Positions 42,988 to 52,680 of a stretch of 64,000 bases of DNA are shown here, in pieces. Numbering within the stretch: the stretch's first letter is position 1; the number at the start of each line of letters is the position of its first letter. Origin of the DNA: Flavobacterium sp. RSP15 (GTDB lineage Bacteria; Bacteroidota; Bacteroidia; Flavobacteriales; Flavobacteriaceae). Made by a program: the position numbers and the translations under genes. A model generated the notes under the pieces. It was not told where the DNA came from. It saw nothing but the letters and a program-made list of their open reading frames with translations, and searched no databases. Location: positions 62,001 to 126,000 of the forward strand of contig NZ_RYDL01000007.1 in NCBI RefSeq assembly GCF_003968755.1, written 5' to 3'.

Positions 42988-43028
42988 ATTCCGGAAAAGA
43001 ATTTCTTAAAATAGAGCTTTTCCGGAAT
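42988..43028 (-). other. Intercistronic hairpin between giant gene and companion
   Basis: A perfect 12-bp inverted repeat (ATTCCGGAAAAG/CTTTTCCGGAAT) with a 17-nt loop lies 7 bp beyond the giant gene's stop. No T tract follows, so it probably protects or attenuates the mRNA rather than ending it. Confidence 0.6.
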
Positions 43029-43035
43029 TATTATT

Positions 43036-46000
43036 TTAGTTTTTTATTATTTTTTCTGTTATTACTTTACCCTTAATTTGTACTTGAAGGAGATAAACAC
43101 CACTAGGCACCGCAGGACTGATTTTCAATACTGCAGCATCCGAATTGATTTTAAAAGCGTCTTCAAATACGATTTGACCGAGTATGTTATAAATCAAAAT
43201 TGTAGCTTCACCTCTTTCTTTGGTTTCAACTGCTATCTCTAGGTCATGATAAAATGGATTTGGGAAGATACTTATTTTTTCTTCCGATAAATCAATTAGA
43301 ATTGGATCAGCAATACTACCCAAGATAGCATCTGTAGAAAAACGAATCGATTTGGTCGTCGCTTGGGCGCTATTCCCTTTACCAATATAGGCTGTAAGTG
43401 TTTCTGGTTGATTGCCATAAATAGTTATAAAAGCCAGATTTGTACCTTCAATATTTTGAGTCGTAGTGTTTCCTCTTAATTGTCCGGTTTCATTGTAAAA
43501 GGTAAGTTTTTCAAAACCAGAGGGTAATTTTACTACTGCACTCATCGTATTAAGGAATTGAGCATATTGATTTGACAATACCTCAGATTCTTTGCCGCTT
43601 TCAAGTCCTTTATTTTTAGAAATCATTTTGGCACTTGTTCGGTTTAAATATTCGGGATACGTAAACTTTTGTGCTTTACTTGTTTTTAGCATATACCCTT
43701 CACCCGCTTTTAAATATGACAGAGATCCTTTCCATCCAATATTGGGACTGTATATAGCAAATGAGGATTGGGACTTTATGAAATCACCATCACTAGCATC
43801 AAGATTAGCTAAAGCATCCGAAACGGGTACATTTTTTGAAACTACAAAGGGAAGCCAATTCCAATTTTGTTTCAAATCAAAAAACCAAGTATTTAAATCT
43901 ACAGGAACACCTTTGATGTTTAATTTTTGCGCCGTTGTCAGTTTAATTTTATACATTTTGTTTGTTGAAATACCACCATTACTTGATACAGTCCCCGACC
44001 AGCCACTTTCAGTTGGATTAACTGCATTAACCTGATAAGCATCAAATAGTGCCGGAGCATTTGATTTTATCAAATCCGAAGTGTTGAGAACGAGAGTTTT
44101 TGTAAGGGCATTTAAATTTCCGAATCGAGCATCAGTTACGTTAAAAGAGGTCCATGTCCAGCCTTGGTTAAAAGAGATTTGCTGACCAGTTACGTTTGTA
44201 TTATTAAAGATAGCGGGGCTGGTATATGTTCCAATAACTTCATCTGCCATATATGGGATAGTGAATACGTTGTTTAAAGTGGCTTCTTTTAATTTTCCAT
44301 CGGAAGCATCCCAAATATAAAATGAAATATTTTCTCCGCTAACTTCGTTACTATACACCGTTAGATATACTAAATATTCCTTAAGACTTGGGTCATAGAT
44401 AACACTTGCTTTTCCGCGAACTTCACCGTTAACTGCCGCAACCACCTTATCATAAAGGTCATCCGAAAAAAAAGCATCTAATTTTACTTTTCCTATGATG
44501 CTCATTGATTGGCTAAACTTGCTGGGATCAAGTTCTAATATAGGTTCTTTTTCCAATACCCTTAAGTCTAACTGTATTTTTTCGTTGTAACCATAATCTG
44601 TAGATAGGGATAAAACAGTATTGTAATTTCCAATTGCCAGATTATTATCAACTGTTGCTTTCAGCGTAACCGTTGTGTTTGACGCAATAGTTCCAGATTT
44701 TGCTGATAGCGTTAACCAATTAGGCAAGTCAATAGTGTAAGGTTGTGACATTCCTCCCCGGTTAATTATGGTAATGTCAAAAGTCAAATTTTCATTGGCT
44801 CTTTTCATTAAATTTACAATGTCATTGTGTCCTTCTACAAACCATTTTACTGGGTTTTGATTAATGAAGGCGCTCCAGGTTACTGGTGATTGTTGCCTGT
44901 TATCCGCCATATCATTAAGATTAGAAACCGTAATGTTAGCTACTTTTCCTTCTACGCTTGCCCAGTCTGTAATTTGTGGGTTCAACACTATTGCATCTCC
45001 ATTTATTACAGCGTTTACAACAATTGATTCTGTAGGACGAATCGGTTTAATAGCAGGGGTTTCATCAGAAAAAGCAAGTGGTTTACTGTCTAATAAAGCG
45101 TAACTGCTTCCTTTTTCAAAAGCGTTTTGCGGATAATAATATGTGGGGCCATTCGCGTTTGCTGTTTCCGGTTTATTGAATGTAGAATATAATAGCAGTC
45201 CGGTACTTTTAAAATCGAGCTCATGGTACTGATCCGCCTTTATTTGCTCGGCGCTACGAGCCATATTCCAAAGGCACAATTCGTCCATTAAACCATTATA
45301 CTTATTATCTATTCTATCGAGTGGGCTGCCGATTTGACCCCGGGCGCCAACGAAAATCTTACTGGCAGAAAATCCTCCTAAATCAGCACTTGCATAAGAA
45401 CTTAGCTGATTACCATCAACATACATTCGCATGGTTCCATTTCTGGTTAAACTCAATGCAATATGATGCCAGCTGTTGTCGTTTAATTTAATACTGCCAA
45501 AAGGGAATGTTTTTGCTTCCGCTTGCAGTTCAATGTTACCGGCAGCATTCAGGTTTATTGCCCATTTATTTCGAAATCCATTGCTTTCGATTGCATCCGT
45601 AGCATCACCTTTACCATTAGATAATAGGGTTGCTGTGCCAGCTTGATTGGTTTTCATCCAAAAAGAAAGTGTGGCATCCATTTCTTTAGAAATAATTACT
45701 TTTGAAGCTTCTGTAAAATTTAAATAATTTGTACCATTAAAAGCATAAGCCGATCCTTTAGGAGTAATGTCCCAATTGGTATTGGCAATAACAAGATGTT
45801 TAAATCGGGCCAAATCATTGGCAATAATGCCATTTCCTTCATTTATTGGCCAGTATCCTAAAAGGTCTGTCTCGTTACCATTCAATACGACGTTCATATT
45901 AGCTACAGCAGCTTCTTTTGTTATACTGCGCTTCCAGAATCGTAGATCGTGTAGGTTCCCTTTAAAGGTGTTCCCTCCTAATACCACAGGATTCTCATTG

Positions 46001-49000
46001 GTGAAGTTTAACTTTGTGCTGGGCGTGCTTGTCTTTTTTTCCTTGTCATTTTCTATGATACTCAATTTATTGGCAGCAGCATCATAAGAAAGTGCATAGT
46101 GATTAAATGTATTGTCTTTTGTGATAGTGGCACTAATGCTTTGACCACCAATTGTGTATTTTAAATCACTATTTGTCAATTCTATTTTAATTCCGGTATT
46201 TTGACTTAATAGGGTAGAAGTTCCAGCCGGACTTGAATTTTTCAGCCAAAACTCGATGCTAAAATCTCCGGTTGTAATAGCAGGTTTATTGATGGTAGCC
46301 GTATTGCTTGAACCATTAAAAGCGAGTGACACCTCATGTTTTACCGGGCTTTGGTTTTTTTGAACTAAAAATTCAAATTTAGTTACTGTACCATTGGTTT
46401 TAATTGGCTCATTAAATCGTAAGGTAATATCATCACCAAGATTTAATATACCATTTTTTGGTGTAGGTGTGCCAAAGAGAACAGGAGCAGTGAGATCCAC
46501 TTTCCCTTCTATAATTTCCGATTCGTAGGCAGTTTGGTTATTGCAACTTGTACGGGCATGAAGTTCATAGCTTCCATTGGCTAAACCTAGTGCGGCAATA
46601 TCCCAGGCATAATTTAATTCAGTACCTATTATAAGTTCTATATTGGAGTCTCCGCCAGTTTTAGCACTATTATAATCTTCCTGGGTTTTAAAATACGTTC
46701 TTAATCCAATCCAATTGGGTGTACCTTTTAGACGATATTCTAAATTAATCTTTTGGAAACTGGCAAAGCTGGTATTGTAACCCCCTAATTTAATATTTAT
46801 GGGTTTAGTTACTATGCCATTATAGGCAGTATTCAGGTTCATCAGCCAGTTGTTTGACGGCGCCATAATCGTTACCGGAGAACAAGCAGGCACAAAAGTT
46901 GCCGATACCAGCACAGAAGCTACAGCATTTCCGTCGCAAGCAGATTCAAGAGACACGCTGATATTTTTATAATCAAACTGATCTTGTTTTACTTTTTTAA
47001 GGGTCATGGTGTACAATACCGTTTTTCCTGCCGGAACATTTACAATTGTTCCATTAGGCTCAATGTTGATCAGCGCATTACCTGGGTTTGTAGTTTGATC
47101 TACCACAAGTTTAAAAGAAGCGTCTTTATTAATGGTGCTGGTATTGCGTAGTTGTAAAACAAACTCAGCATTCCGACCATCAAATACCCCTGTTACATCT
47201 GCTACTTTTACTGTTATTTCAGGTTTCTCTAAAGCGATGGTTGCTATTGATAGCGCTACACGATCAGATTCGGCAAGATCAACGATAGCCCCTGAGGTGT
47301 TCGTTACATTGGCATGAGTCGGGTTGTAAAAATGAGAAAGTTCTGCGCCCTCATAAGGACAAGAGGTTTCTCCCCCTTTGGTAATAAAAATAGGGCCGTT
47401 TCCATCAAAAGCGTTAATTACATCAACACTAAGTGAATTGCCTGAATCATTATCTTTAAGCGTATAGCTTATGTTTGTGGTTTCATTGCTACTGTCCTCA
47501 CTGGAACTTCCAGATCCGGATCCGCTGATTGTGCTTGTTTCCATTCCAAAACCAGCCTCGTTGACTGTAGCCCCAAGAGCTAAAGCGACTGAAGCATCAA
47601 TTTGTAAATCGTAAGAGAGCGAATTAGAAGTTAAACGTTCTATTTGAAACCCTTTTGTAAATTCACCGATACCGGCATCAAAAGAAATATTTTCATAAAA
47701 GGTAGTATTCAATAAATCCTTAAGCTGCTTATCTGAGGCCGATAAAGTTTTAGTTACCGGGTCTTTCAAGCTTTCTATGATCGAATTTAAGGATGTTTTC
47801 AGTTTATCCTTGTCTGTAAGCGCTTGATATTTTGTCAATTCATTGTTTAAAATTATTTTTCTCCAAAGCTTAATTGAGGAATTATAAGCGCTTTTTGTAA
47901 GAATACCATTCGTGTTTTCAACAAGAGCTTTAGAATCAATTTTACTAATAATGTCTAAATACTTTGGTATAACTTCATTTAATATGTTATGTTGAGAATA
48001 AACAAACAATGTTTTTTCCGGGGATTCTTTGAAATACATTGCTTTATTAATCTTAGGGTACAATTTTGTAGTATTTGATGCTGTTCCAGATGTGTAGGCA
48101 ACCGAAATTGGTGTTGAATTAACTGTAGTTGAGGCAACTAATTCATTATAGGTTCCATAAAATTGGTTGGCCGATGTTCCAATATACAAATCGGCATCGC
48201 TACCAATCCAGCTTGGATCGTCACTCGTAGAAATAGTTTGATTAAAGCTATAGGTATTGGTTACACTTTTTCCGTTTGTTGAGGATTGCGCCATAGTAAC
48301 CCCGGTAGAAATATCGTTAGTGGTTTCTGTTTTTATTACCGGCCCTAACATTCCGCCCCCTAAGCTTAGTTCGAATCCAAGAGAAATAGTTGCGCTTGAT
48401 TCGCTGCCTGCATTTTTACTTAAAGTATTTTCTTTTGAAAAACTAAAAGAACTTCCTTTTTCTATAGTGGCCGAACTGCTTGATCCCGGCGGATCCCGCA
48501 ATACAAAGTCAGGTAATTCCGGACCCGCAGTTACAAAGGTTTGTGTGCCATCAGCCACGCCTCCCAAAACAATACCATCTGTTTTATAACCCGTTAATGG
48601 ATAATCAACCCCATCATTTGATCTGAATTTTAAATCAATGGTTCTTTTAAAGTTGGTAGCCGCATCTGTGTTAGGCGTTCCTCCTTTAAAAGTGTATATC
48701 AATATGCTTGGATCCTTGGAAGAAATAACAGATTTTTCACTATTTTCCAAGGCTAAATTATTGGTTGCAATTAAAGTACCTCCTTCTACCGGAACAGTGC
48801 TGATAACAGGTGTAGTAGCACTTTTGTCATAGTTATAATACAATTCCTGTCCTTGAACCTCAATCGTATAGTCGCCAAATTGACTGTAAATTGGGGTCTG
48901 ATTTGGCGAAACGGTGTAGGTTGTACCACCAGAAATTATAGTTCCATCAGAAGTTTGGCTTAATACCTTGTGCACAGGCTTGGCAACATGAGTAAATTTC

Positions 49001-51612
49001 AGAACTTCCTGATAGGGCTTTCCTGTTATGGTGTCTTTTCCCTGAATAAAGGTTGGATATTGTAATCCTTTTATACCCGTAAAATTTATTGTTTTATCCG
49101 CGTCTAAAATGGGGGTATTGTCTGGATTTTTACCACTGGTAAATATCAAATCATTTTTAGATAGCATGTAACTTAAAGGCAATAGAGAAACACGGTATTC
49201 TCCTGTTTCATTATTGGTTACAAAATTTGTTTTATACTCTGGTGTTATACTGGTTGCGCCAGATGGGAGGTAACCAAGTGTTAATTTTGCACTTCCAATA
49301 TTATTTTCAGAGGTATAAATTACCGTTCTATCTATTCCGCCTGCGTCTTTATAGGAGTAGGTTTTTTTTCCATCATATCCAAAACCAATCTTTTTATCGG
49401 CTTGTATAGTTCCGCCTACAACTCTTCCTACTACAAACACTTTGGTATTATCTATAAAGGTAATAGGCTCGTCACGGTCTTCATAAAAATCTTGGTAAGT
49501 ATTGGCATAAGTGGTCACTCCGTTTACAGTAGTACTGTCTTTTGCTGGGTAACGCCCCTGTAAAGCAAAAGTATGCCCACTTTTAGTTATACTAATAGCA
49601 TGTTTACCTATCGGTACTTCAATAGTAAATCGACCATTAATATCTGTTTGGATAGGAATATTGAAGGCATCAATGGCTTGCACATTATCAATAAATACGT
49701 TTGCCCCTGGAACCGGAATTTGCGCATATCTATTCAATTGTGTTTCCCCATTGGCAATTTTCACGGCCCAATATTCTCCTTTTTGATATTTACGGTCACC
49801 TTTAATATAAGCATTGTAGGATTCATTTTCTTTGATGTCTCCTGTAATTGGAGCATCTGAGGTAGCAGGGAAAACGCCTCTGCTATCATAAACCGCAATT
49901 CCTTTAAATACAAACGAAGATTTATCAATAAAGTCTATTTTATTAACCACTGTAGAACCTACGCCTAAAAAGGCTAACTGTTGATTAGGATTAAATGCAT
50001 GTTTTCCAAACGAAGGGATAATGGTAAAAGAATCTCCATTTCCGCTGTAGGGAATAGCTGATATCACATAATTCCCAAACTCGTCTGTTACACCTAAAAC
50101 ACCTAGCTGACTATTTGTTGGGATGTTGGTGCCTGTATTATCAAATGTTGGTGTTTGAGCAATGGTTAATAGGGAATTACTCAGTTTTGCATTATTACCA
50201 TGGAAATTAAAACCGGTATGGGCAATATCATAAGCGTAATCACCAATTTTTTCATTGGCACTAATATAGGTGTTTAAAAAAGCTTCATTCCCCTTCAAAT
50301 AACGGCGATAATCGCGTCTGATTTGAGAAGGACTCAATGCTGTTTCCCATACTCTAAATTCGTCTAAATAAGCTGTTTCTCCTCCTCCCATTTTAAATTG
50401 CGTCCAGGTTTGTGGCTGTCCTTTAGTTGAGATGTTTAATTTAACAGGTGAATTTGTAATATCTATTCTAACTGGCGGTAATCCAGTCTTTGCTAAAATA
50501 GTAGTCATTTTAGCCCTATACGCCTCATTAATTAAGCGTCCGTTAATATAAAAATCAACAGCTTTATTATCTCTAATGACCGCACTAAAATGTGTGAAAG
50601 AGTTTGTTATAGTGTTTATCGGCAAAAGAATATCATCACCACTATTATCGATCTCACCACTTGGGTAATGTCCAAAAACTGCAACATATTCATTCCCTAT
50701 CAATAATTGAATATATCCTCTACTAGCATCATAATAAGCTCTAAAATTCAAAGATTCGTTAGCATCACTTTCCAAATTGTATAACGTCAAGACCGACTTC
50801 CAATCATTTACTGGTTTTGCCCATGCTTGTAATGTGATAGAATCTTTTAAATTTTTATGCAATCTTGGCACCGAAACATAACCACCAGCCAGTACTTTTA
50901 AAGAACTACCGAATTTTAAAGAATTACCTGTTGGATTAGCAACTACCAATACATCTTTCACCGGATTTCCGCCTGTAAAAGTAATATTACCCGTAACTAC
51001 ACCTGTGGGGTTTCTGTAACCTACGCCTGTAATATAAGTTGAATATAGAATTTCTAAACCATCAATTTCTACGCCTTTTGCCACTATTTTATAGCGATAT
51101 AATTTGCCGCCGTCAGTATTAGCATCTACAAAAGTTCCCGCATCTGCCGGTAGTGTTTTTAGTGATTTTCCCCAATCTGGATTCACACTATTAATATCTT
51201 CTGTACGATACACAGATATGCTCACAATTTTCTCCCGGTTCATTTTTATATCCCAGTTGATCTCAATACGATCACTGAAATAGCCTTTGGATACCGTGAA
51301 AGCATCTTCTGAAAAAGTGCTATAACGGTAGCGAATTCCCCAGGGAAAACCTAAATCTTGTTTGTAGTATTGTGTAGGATTGTTAGTATATGGCTTATCA
51401 GTTACCCCCATATAAGGCAAGCCAACCTGCAGGCCTACCTTTTGTATGGTAAATGTTTTATTTACGCCATTTACCTTTTGGGTTAATGTGAGATTGAGAT
51501 TCTCTTTTTGAGAAGCGGCAGCGCTAATTACAGAAGTTACGCCCTTTTTTTCTTGAGCAACTAAGTTGCTAAACCCAAAAAGCACTAAACACAGTACAAG
51601 AATATATTTCAT
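43036..51612 (-). CDS. Giant T9SS-secreted LamG-domain surface protein
   Basis: 2858 residues with a signal peptide (MKYILVLCLVLFGFSNLVAQ). Three LamG/concanavalin-like domains are visible near residues 225-430, 1755-1900 and 1950-2120 (SLAFNGSS...FSIEFWLKN; YAFNGTNYLNF...ATLSFWMKT). In the middle (about 1040-1430) is a Ser/Thr-rich stretch with alternating small residues, followed by ISYTLKDNDSGNSLSVDV and SCPYEG. The C-terminus (about 2780-2858) is a type A sorting domain (IFPNPFYHDLEIAV, YNILGQIVFED, SGVYLLQVQIKGKVITEKIIKN). It should be secreted by T9SS and attached to the surface, for binding glycans or matrix. It is flanked by partner genes in one operon. Confidence 0.9.
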   Translation of the reverse strand: MKYILVLCLVLFGFSNLVAQEKKGVTSVISAAASQKENLNLTLTQKVNGVNKTFTIQKVGLQVGLPYMGVTDKPYTNNPTQYYKQDLGFPWGIRYRYSTFSEDAFTVSKGYFSDRIEINWDIKMNREKIVSISVYRTEDINSVNPDWGKSLKTLPADAGTFVDANTDGGKLYRYKIVAKGVEIDGLEILYSTYITGVGYRNPTGVVTGNITFTGGNPVKDVLVVANPTGNSLKFGSSLKVLAGGYVSVPRLHKNLKDSITLQAWAKPVNDWKSVLTLYNLESDANESLNFRAYYDASRGYIQLLIGNEYVAVFGHYPSGEIDNSGDDILLPINTITNSFTHFSAVIRDNKAVDFYINGRLINEAYRAKMTTILAKTGLPPVRIDITNSPVKLNISTKGQPQTWTQFKMGGGETAYLDEFRVWETALSPSQIRRDYRRYLKGNEAFLNTYISANEKIGDYAYDIAHTGFNFHGNNAKLSNSLLTIAQTPTFDNTGTNIPTNSQLGVLGVTDEFGNYVISAIPYSGNGDSFTIIPSFGKHAFNPNQQLAFLGVGSTVVNKIDFIDKSSFVFKGIAVYDSRGVFPATSDAPITGDIKENESYNAYIKGDRKYQKGEYWAVKIANGETQLNRYAQIPVPGANVFIDNVQAIDAFNIPIQTDINGRFTIEVPIGKHAISITKSGHTFALQGRYPAKDSTTVNGVTTYANTYQDFYEDRDEPITFIDNTKVFVVGRVVGGTIQADKKIGFGYDGKKTYSYKDAGGIDRTVIYTSENNIGSAKLTLGYLPSGATSITPEYKTNFVTNNETGEYRVSLLPLSYMLSKNDLIFTSGKNPDNTPILDADKTINFTGIKGLQYPTFIQGKDTITGKPYQEVLKFTHVAKPVHKVLSQTSDGTIISGGTTYTVSPNQTPIYSQFGDYTIEVQGQELYYNYDKSATTPVISTVPVEGGTLIATNNLALENSEKSVISSKDPSILIYTFKGGTPNTDAATNFKRTIDLKFRSNDGVDYPLTGYKTDGIVLGGVADGTQTFVTAGPELPDFVLRDPPGSSSSATIEKGSSFSFSKENTLSKNAGSESSATISLGFELSLGGGMLGPVIKTETTNDISTGVTMAQSSTNGKSVTNTYSFNQTISTSDDPSWIGSDADLYIGTSANQFYGTYNELVASTTVNSTPISVAYTSGTASNTTKLYPKINKAMYFKESPEKTLFVYSQHNILNEVIPKYLDIISKIDSKALVENTNGILTKSAYNSSIKLWRKIILNNELTKYQALTDKDKLKTSLNSIIESLKDPVTKTLSASDKQLKDLLNTTFYENISFDAGIGEFTKGFQIERLTSNSLSYDLQIDASVALALGATVNEAGFGMETSTISGSGSGSSSEDSSNETTNISYTLKDNDSGNSLSVDVINAFDGNGPIFITKGGETSCPYEGAELSHFYNPTHANVTNTSGAIVDLAESDRVALSIATIALEKPEITVKVADVTGVFDGRNAEFVLQLRNTSTINKDASFKLVVDQTTNPGNALINIEPNGTIVNVPAGKTVLYTMTLKKVKQDQFDYKNISVSLESACDGNAVASVLVSATFVPACSPVTIMAPSNNWLMNLNTAYNGIVTKPINIKLGGYNTSFASFQKINLEYRLKGTPNWIGLRTYFKTQEDYNSAKTGGDSNIELIIGTELNYAWDIAALGLANGSYELHARTSCNNQTAYESEIIEGKVDLTAPVLFGTPTPKNGILNLGDDITLRFNEPIKTNGTVTKFEFLVQKNQSPVKHEVSLAFNGSSNTATINKPAITTGDFSIEFWLKNSSPAGTSTLLSQNTGIKIELTNSDLKYTIGGQSISATITKDNTFNHYALSYDAAANKLSIIENDKEKKTSTPSTKLNFTNENPVVLGGNTFKGNLHDLRFWKRSITKEAAVANMNVVLNGNETDLLGYWPINEGNGIIANDLARFKHLVIANTNWDITPKGSAYAFNGTNYLNFTEASKVIISKEMDATLSFWMKTNQAGTATLLSNGKGDATDAIESNGFRNKWAINLNAAGNIELQAEAKTFPFGSIKLNDNSWHHIALSLTRNGTMRMYVDGNQLSSYASADLGGFSASKIFVGARGQIGSPLDRIDNKYNGLMDELCLWNMARSAEQIKADQYHELDFKSTGLLLYSTFNKPETANANGPTYYYPQNAFEKGSSYALLDSKPLAFSDETPAIKPIRPTESIVVNAVINGDAIVLNPQITDWASVEGKVANITVSNLNDMADNRQQSPVTWSAFINQNPVKWFVEGHNDIVNLMKRANENLTFDITIINRGGMSQPYTIDLPNWLTLSAKSGTIASNTTVTLKATVDNNLAIGNYNTVLSLSTDYGYNEKIQLDLRVLEKEPILELDPSKFSQSMSIIGKVKLDAFFSDDLYDKVVAAVNGEVRGKASVIYDPSLKEYLVYLTVYSNEVSGENISFYIWDASDGKLKEATLNNVFTIPYMADEVIGTYTSPAIFNNTNVTGQQISFNQGWTWTSFNVTDARFGNLNALTKTLVLNTSDLIKSNAPALFDAYQVNAVNPTESGWSGTVSSNGGISTNKMYKIKLTTAQKLNIKGVPVDLNTWFFDLKQNWNWLPFVVSKNVPVSDALANLDASDGDFIKSQSSFAIYSPNIGWKGSLSYLKAGEGYMLKTSKAQKFTYPEYLNRTSAKMISKNKGLESGKESEVLSNQYAQFLNTMSAVVKLPSGFEKLTFYNETGQLRGNTTTQNIEGTNLAFITIYGNQPETLTAYIGKGNSAQATTKSIRFSTDAILGSIADPILIDLSEEKISIFPNPFYHDLEIAVETKERGEATILIYNILGQIVFEDAFKINSDAAVLKISPAVPSGVYLLQVQIKGKVITEKIIKN

Positions 51613-51665
51613 TGTAGTAAAATTTTGTTAGGAGAATAAGGAACAGGGCAAGAAATCAGGTTAGA

Positions 51666-52568
51666 TTATATTTTGATAATATAGTTTACACCATAGTTGA
51701 TAGGGCGGGTTTCAGTTCCTCCTGTTGCAGCGGTACTACCGGAAACATTGTGAGTGTGGGCTCCATCAGTTTTAATGGGCAGCGAATAAACTAAATTTGG
51801 TTCTTCTACCCCCCAACCATTTTTATTATCTGTACTAGTAACTGTATATGCGTTTTCTATTTTTAAAACTCTATTAAAGCCATCATTATTATCATTATGG
51901 TTATGTGATCCAGTTTGATTGGTGTTTAAATTTACGCCATGGAGATGCGAATTGATATCATCTTGTTGAACAATTTTTAATAGTGACCCAGTACGTCCGT
52001 TACCATTGCCGGCACCACGCAAAAACATCGATCTTAAGTCTGGTGTATTTGTGGTACCTAATAATGTTCTTAGGTTTAAAGTATTTGTAGTAATAGTAAT
52101 GGCACTACCATCACAAAGCAGCCAGCCGTTTGGCGCTACGGTTCCTATAAAAGGCATAATTGAACCGGTGGGTACTCCGTTTTGCGCATATATAGCATAC
52201 GGAACCGCTTGCAATTTTTCATTAGAGAAAACTACACTTCCCTGCACAACCTTTAAATAAGCAGATTGCGTACTGATTTGATTATATTGTAATTGGTCTA
52301 TATCCAATACATAAGAGAATACACCAAAATTATCGGTTCTTACATTTGCCGTTTTGGTTAAAATAAGTTGTTCACTATTGCCAGCACCTAAATAATATAC
52401 GGTAAAAACAAGGGCCAATTGGTCAATGTTAGCTATAGCCGCATTGGTTTCATCACGGGCAATTCCTTGAATAGACATTCCAGATGAAGTTACATTCGTT
52501 TGGGCATTTGCATTTACGGTGATAAGAAGTACAATAAAAACGGTAAGAATTAGGTAGATTTTTTTCAT
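51666..52568 (-). CDS. Secreted phage tail-collar-domain protein
   Basis: 300 residues from the ATG at 52568; the open frame extends upstream, but the sequence before the signal peptide is noncoding. The signal peptide is MKKIYLILTVFIVLLITVNANAQ. After a beta-rich N-terminus (SIQGIARDETNAAI), the tail-collar motif follows: GSIMPFIGTVAPNGWLLCDGSAI, LRTLLGTTNTPDLRSMFLRGAGN, DDINSHLHGVNLN, and the end RPINYGVNYIIKI. It is the first gene of the surface operon, 53 bp before the giant gene. Tail-collar folds in non-phage settings act as surface attachment proteins. Confidence 0.85.
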   Translation of the reverse strand: MKKIYLILTVFIVLLITVNANAQTNVTSSGMSIQGIARDETNAAIANIDQLALVFTVYYLGAGNSEQLILTKTANVRTDNFGVFSYVLDIDQLQYNQISTQSAYLKVVQGSVVFSNEKLQAVPYAIYAQNGVPTGSIMPFIGTVAPNGWLLCDGSAITITTNTLNLRTLLGTTNTPDLRSMFLRGAGNGNGRTGSLLKIVQQDDINSHLHGVNLNTNQTGSHNHNDNNDGFNRVLKIENAYTVTSTDNKNGWGVEEPNLVYSLPIKTDGAHTHNVSGSTAATGGTETRPINYGVNYIIKI

Positions 52569-52680
52569 AATAAAGAGTAGGTTACATTTAATATCTAGCA
52601 AATAACAAGAATAGAAAGATACAATACACATACTTGTTTTAAAACACCTATATTCGTGACATATTTCGAATATTTGACAC

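Noticed and set aside
43592..44035. 147-codon plus-strand frame within the giant gene
   Set aside because: Antisense shadow; no start context and the minus-strand coding sequence is continuous.
51666..52568. Prophage tail gene
   Set aside because: The protein has a signal peptide and no other phage genes are near; it belongs to the surface operon.
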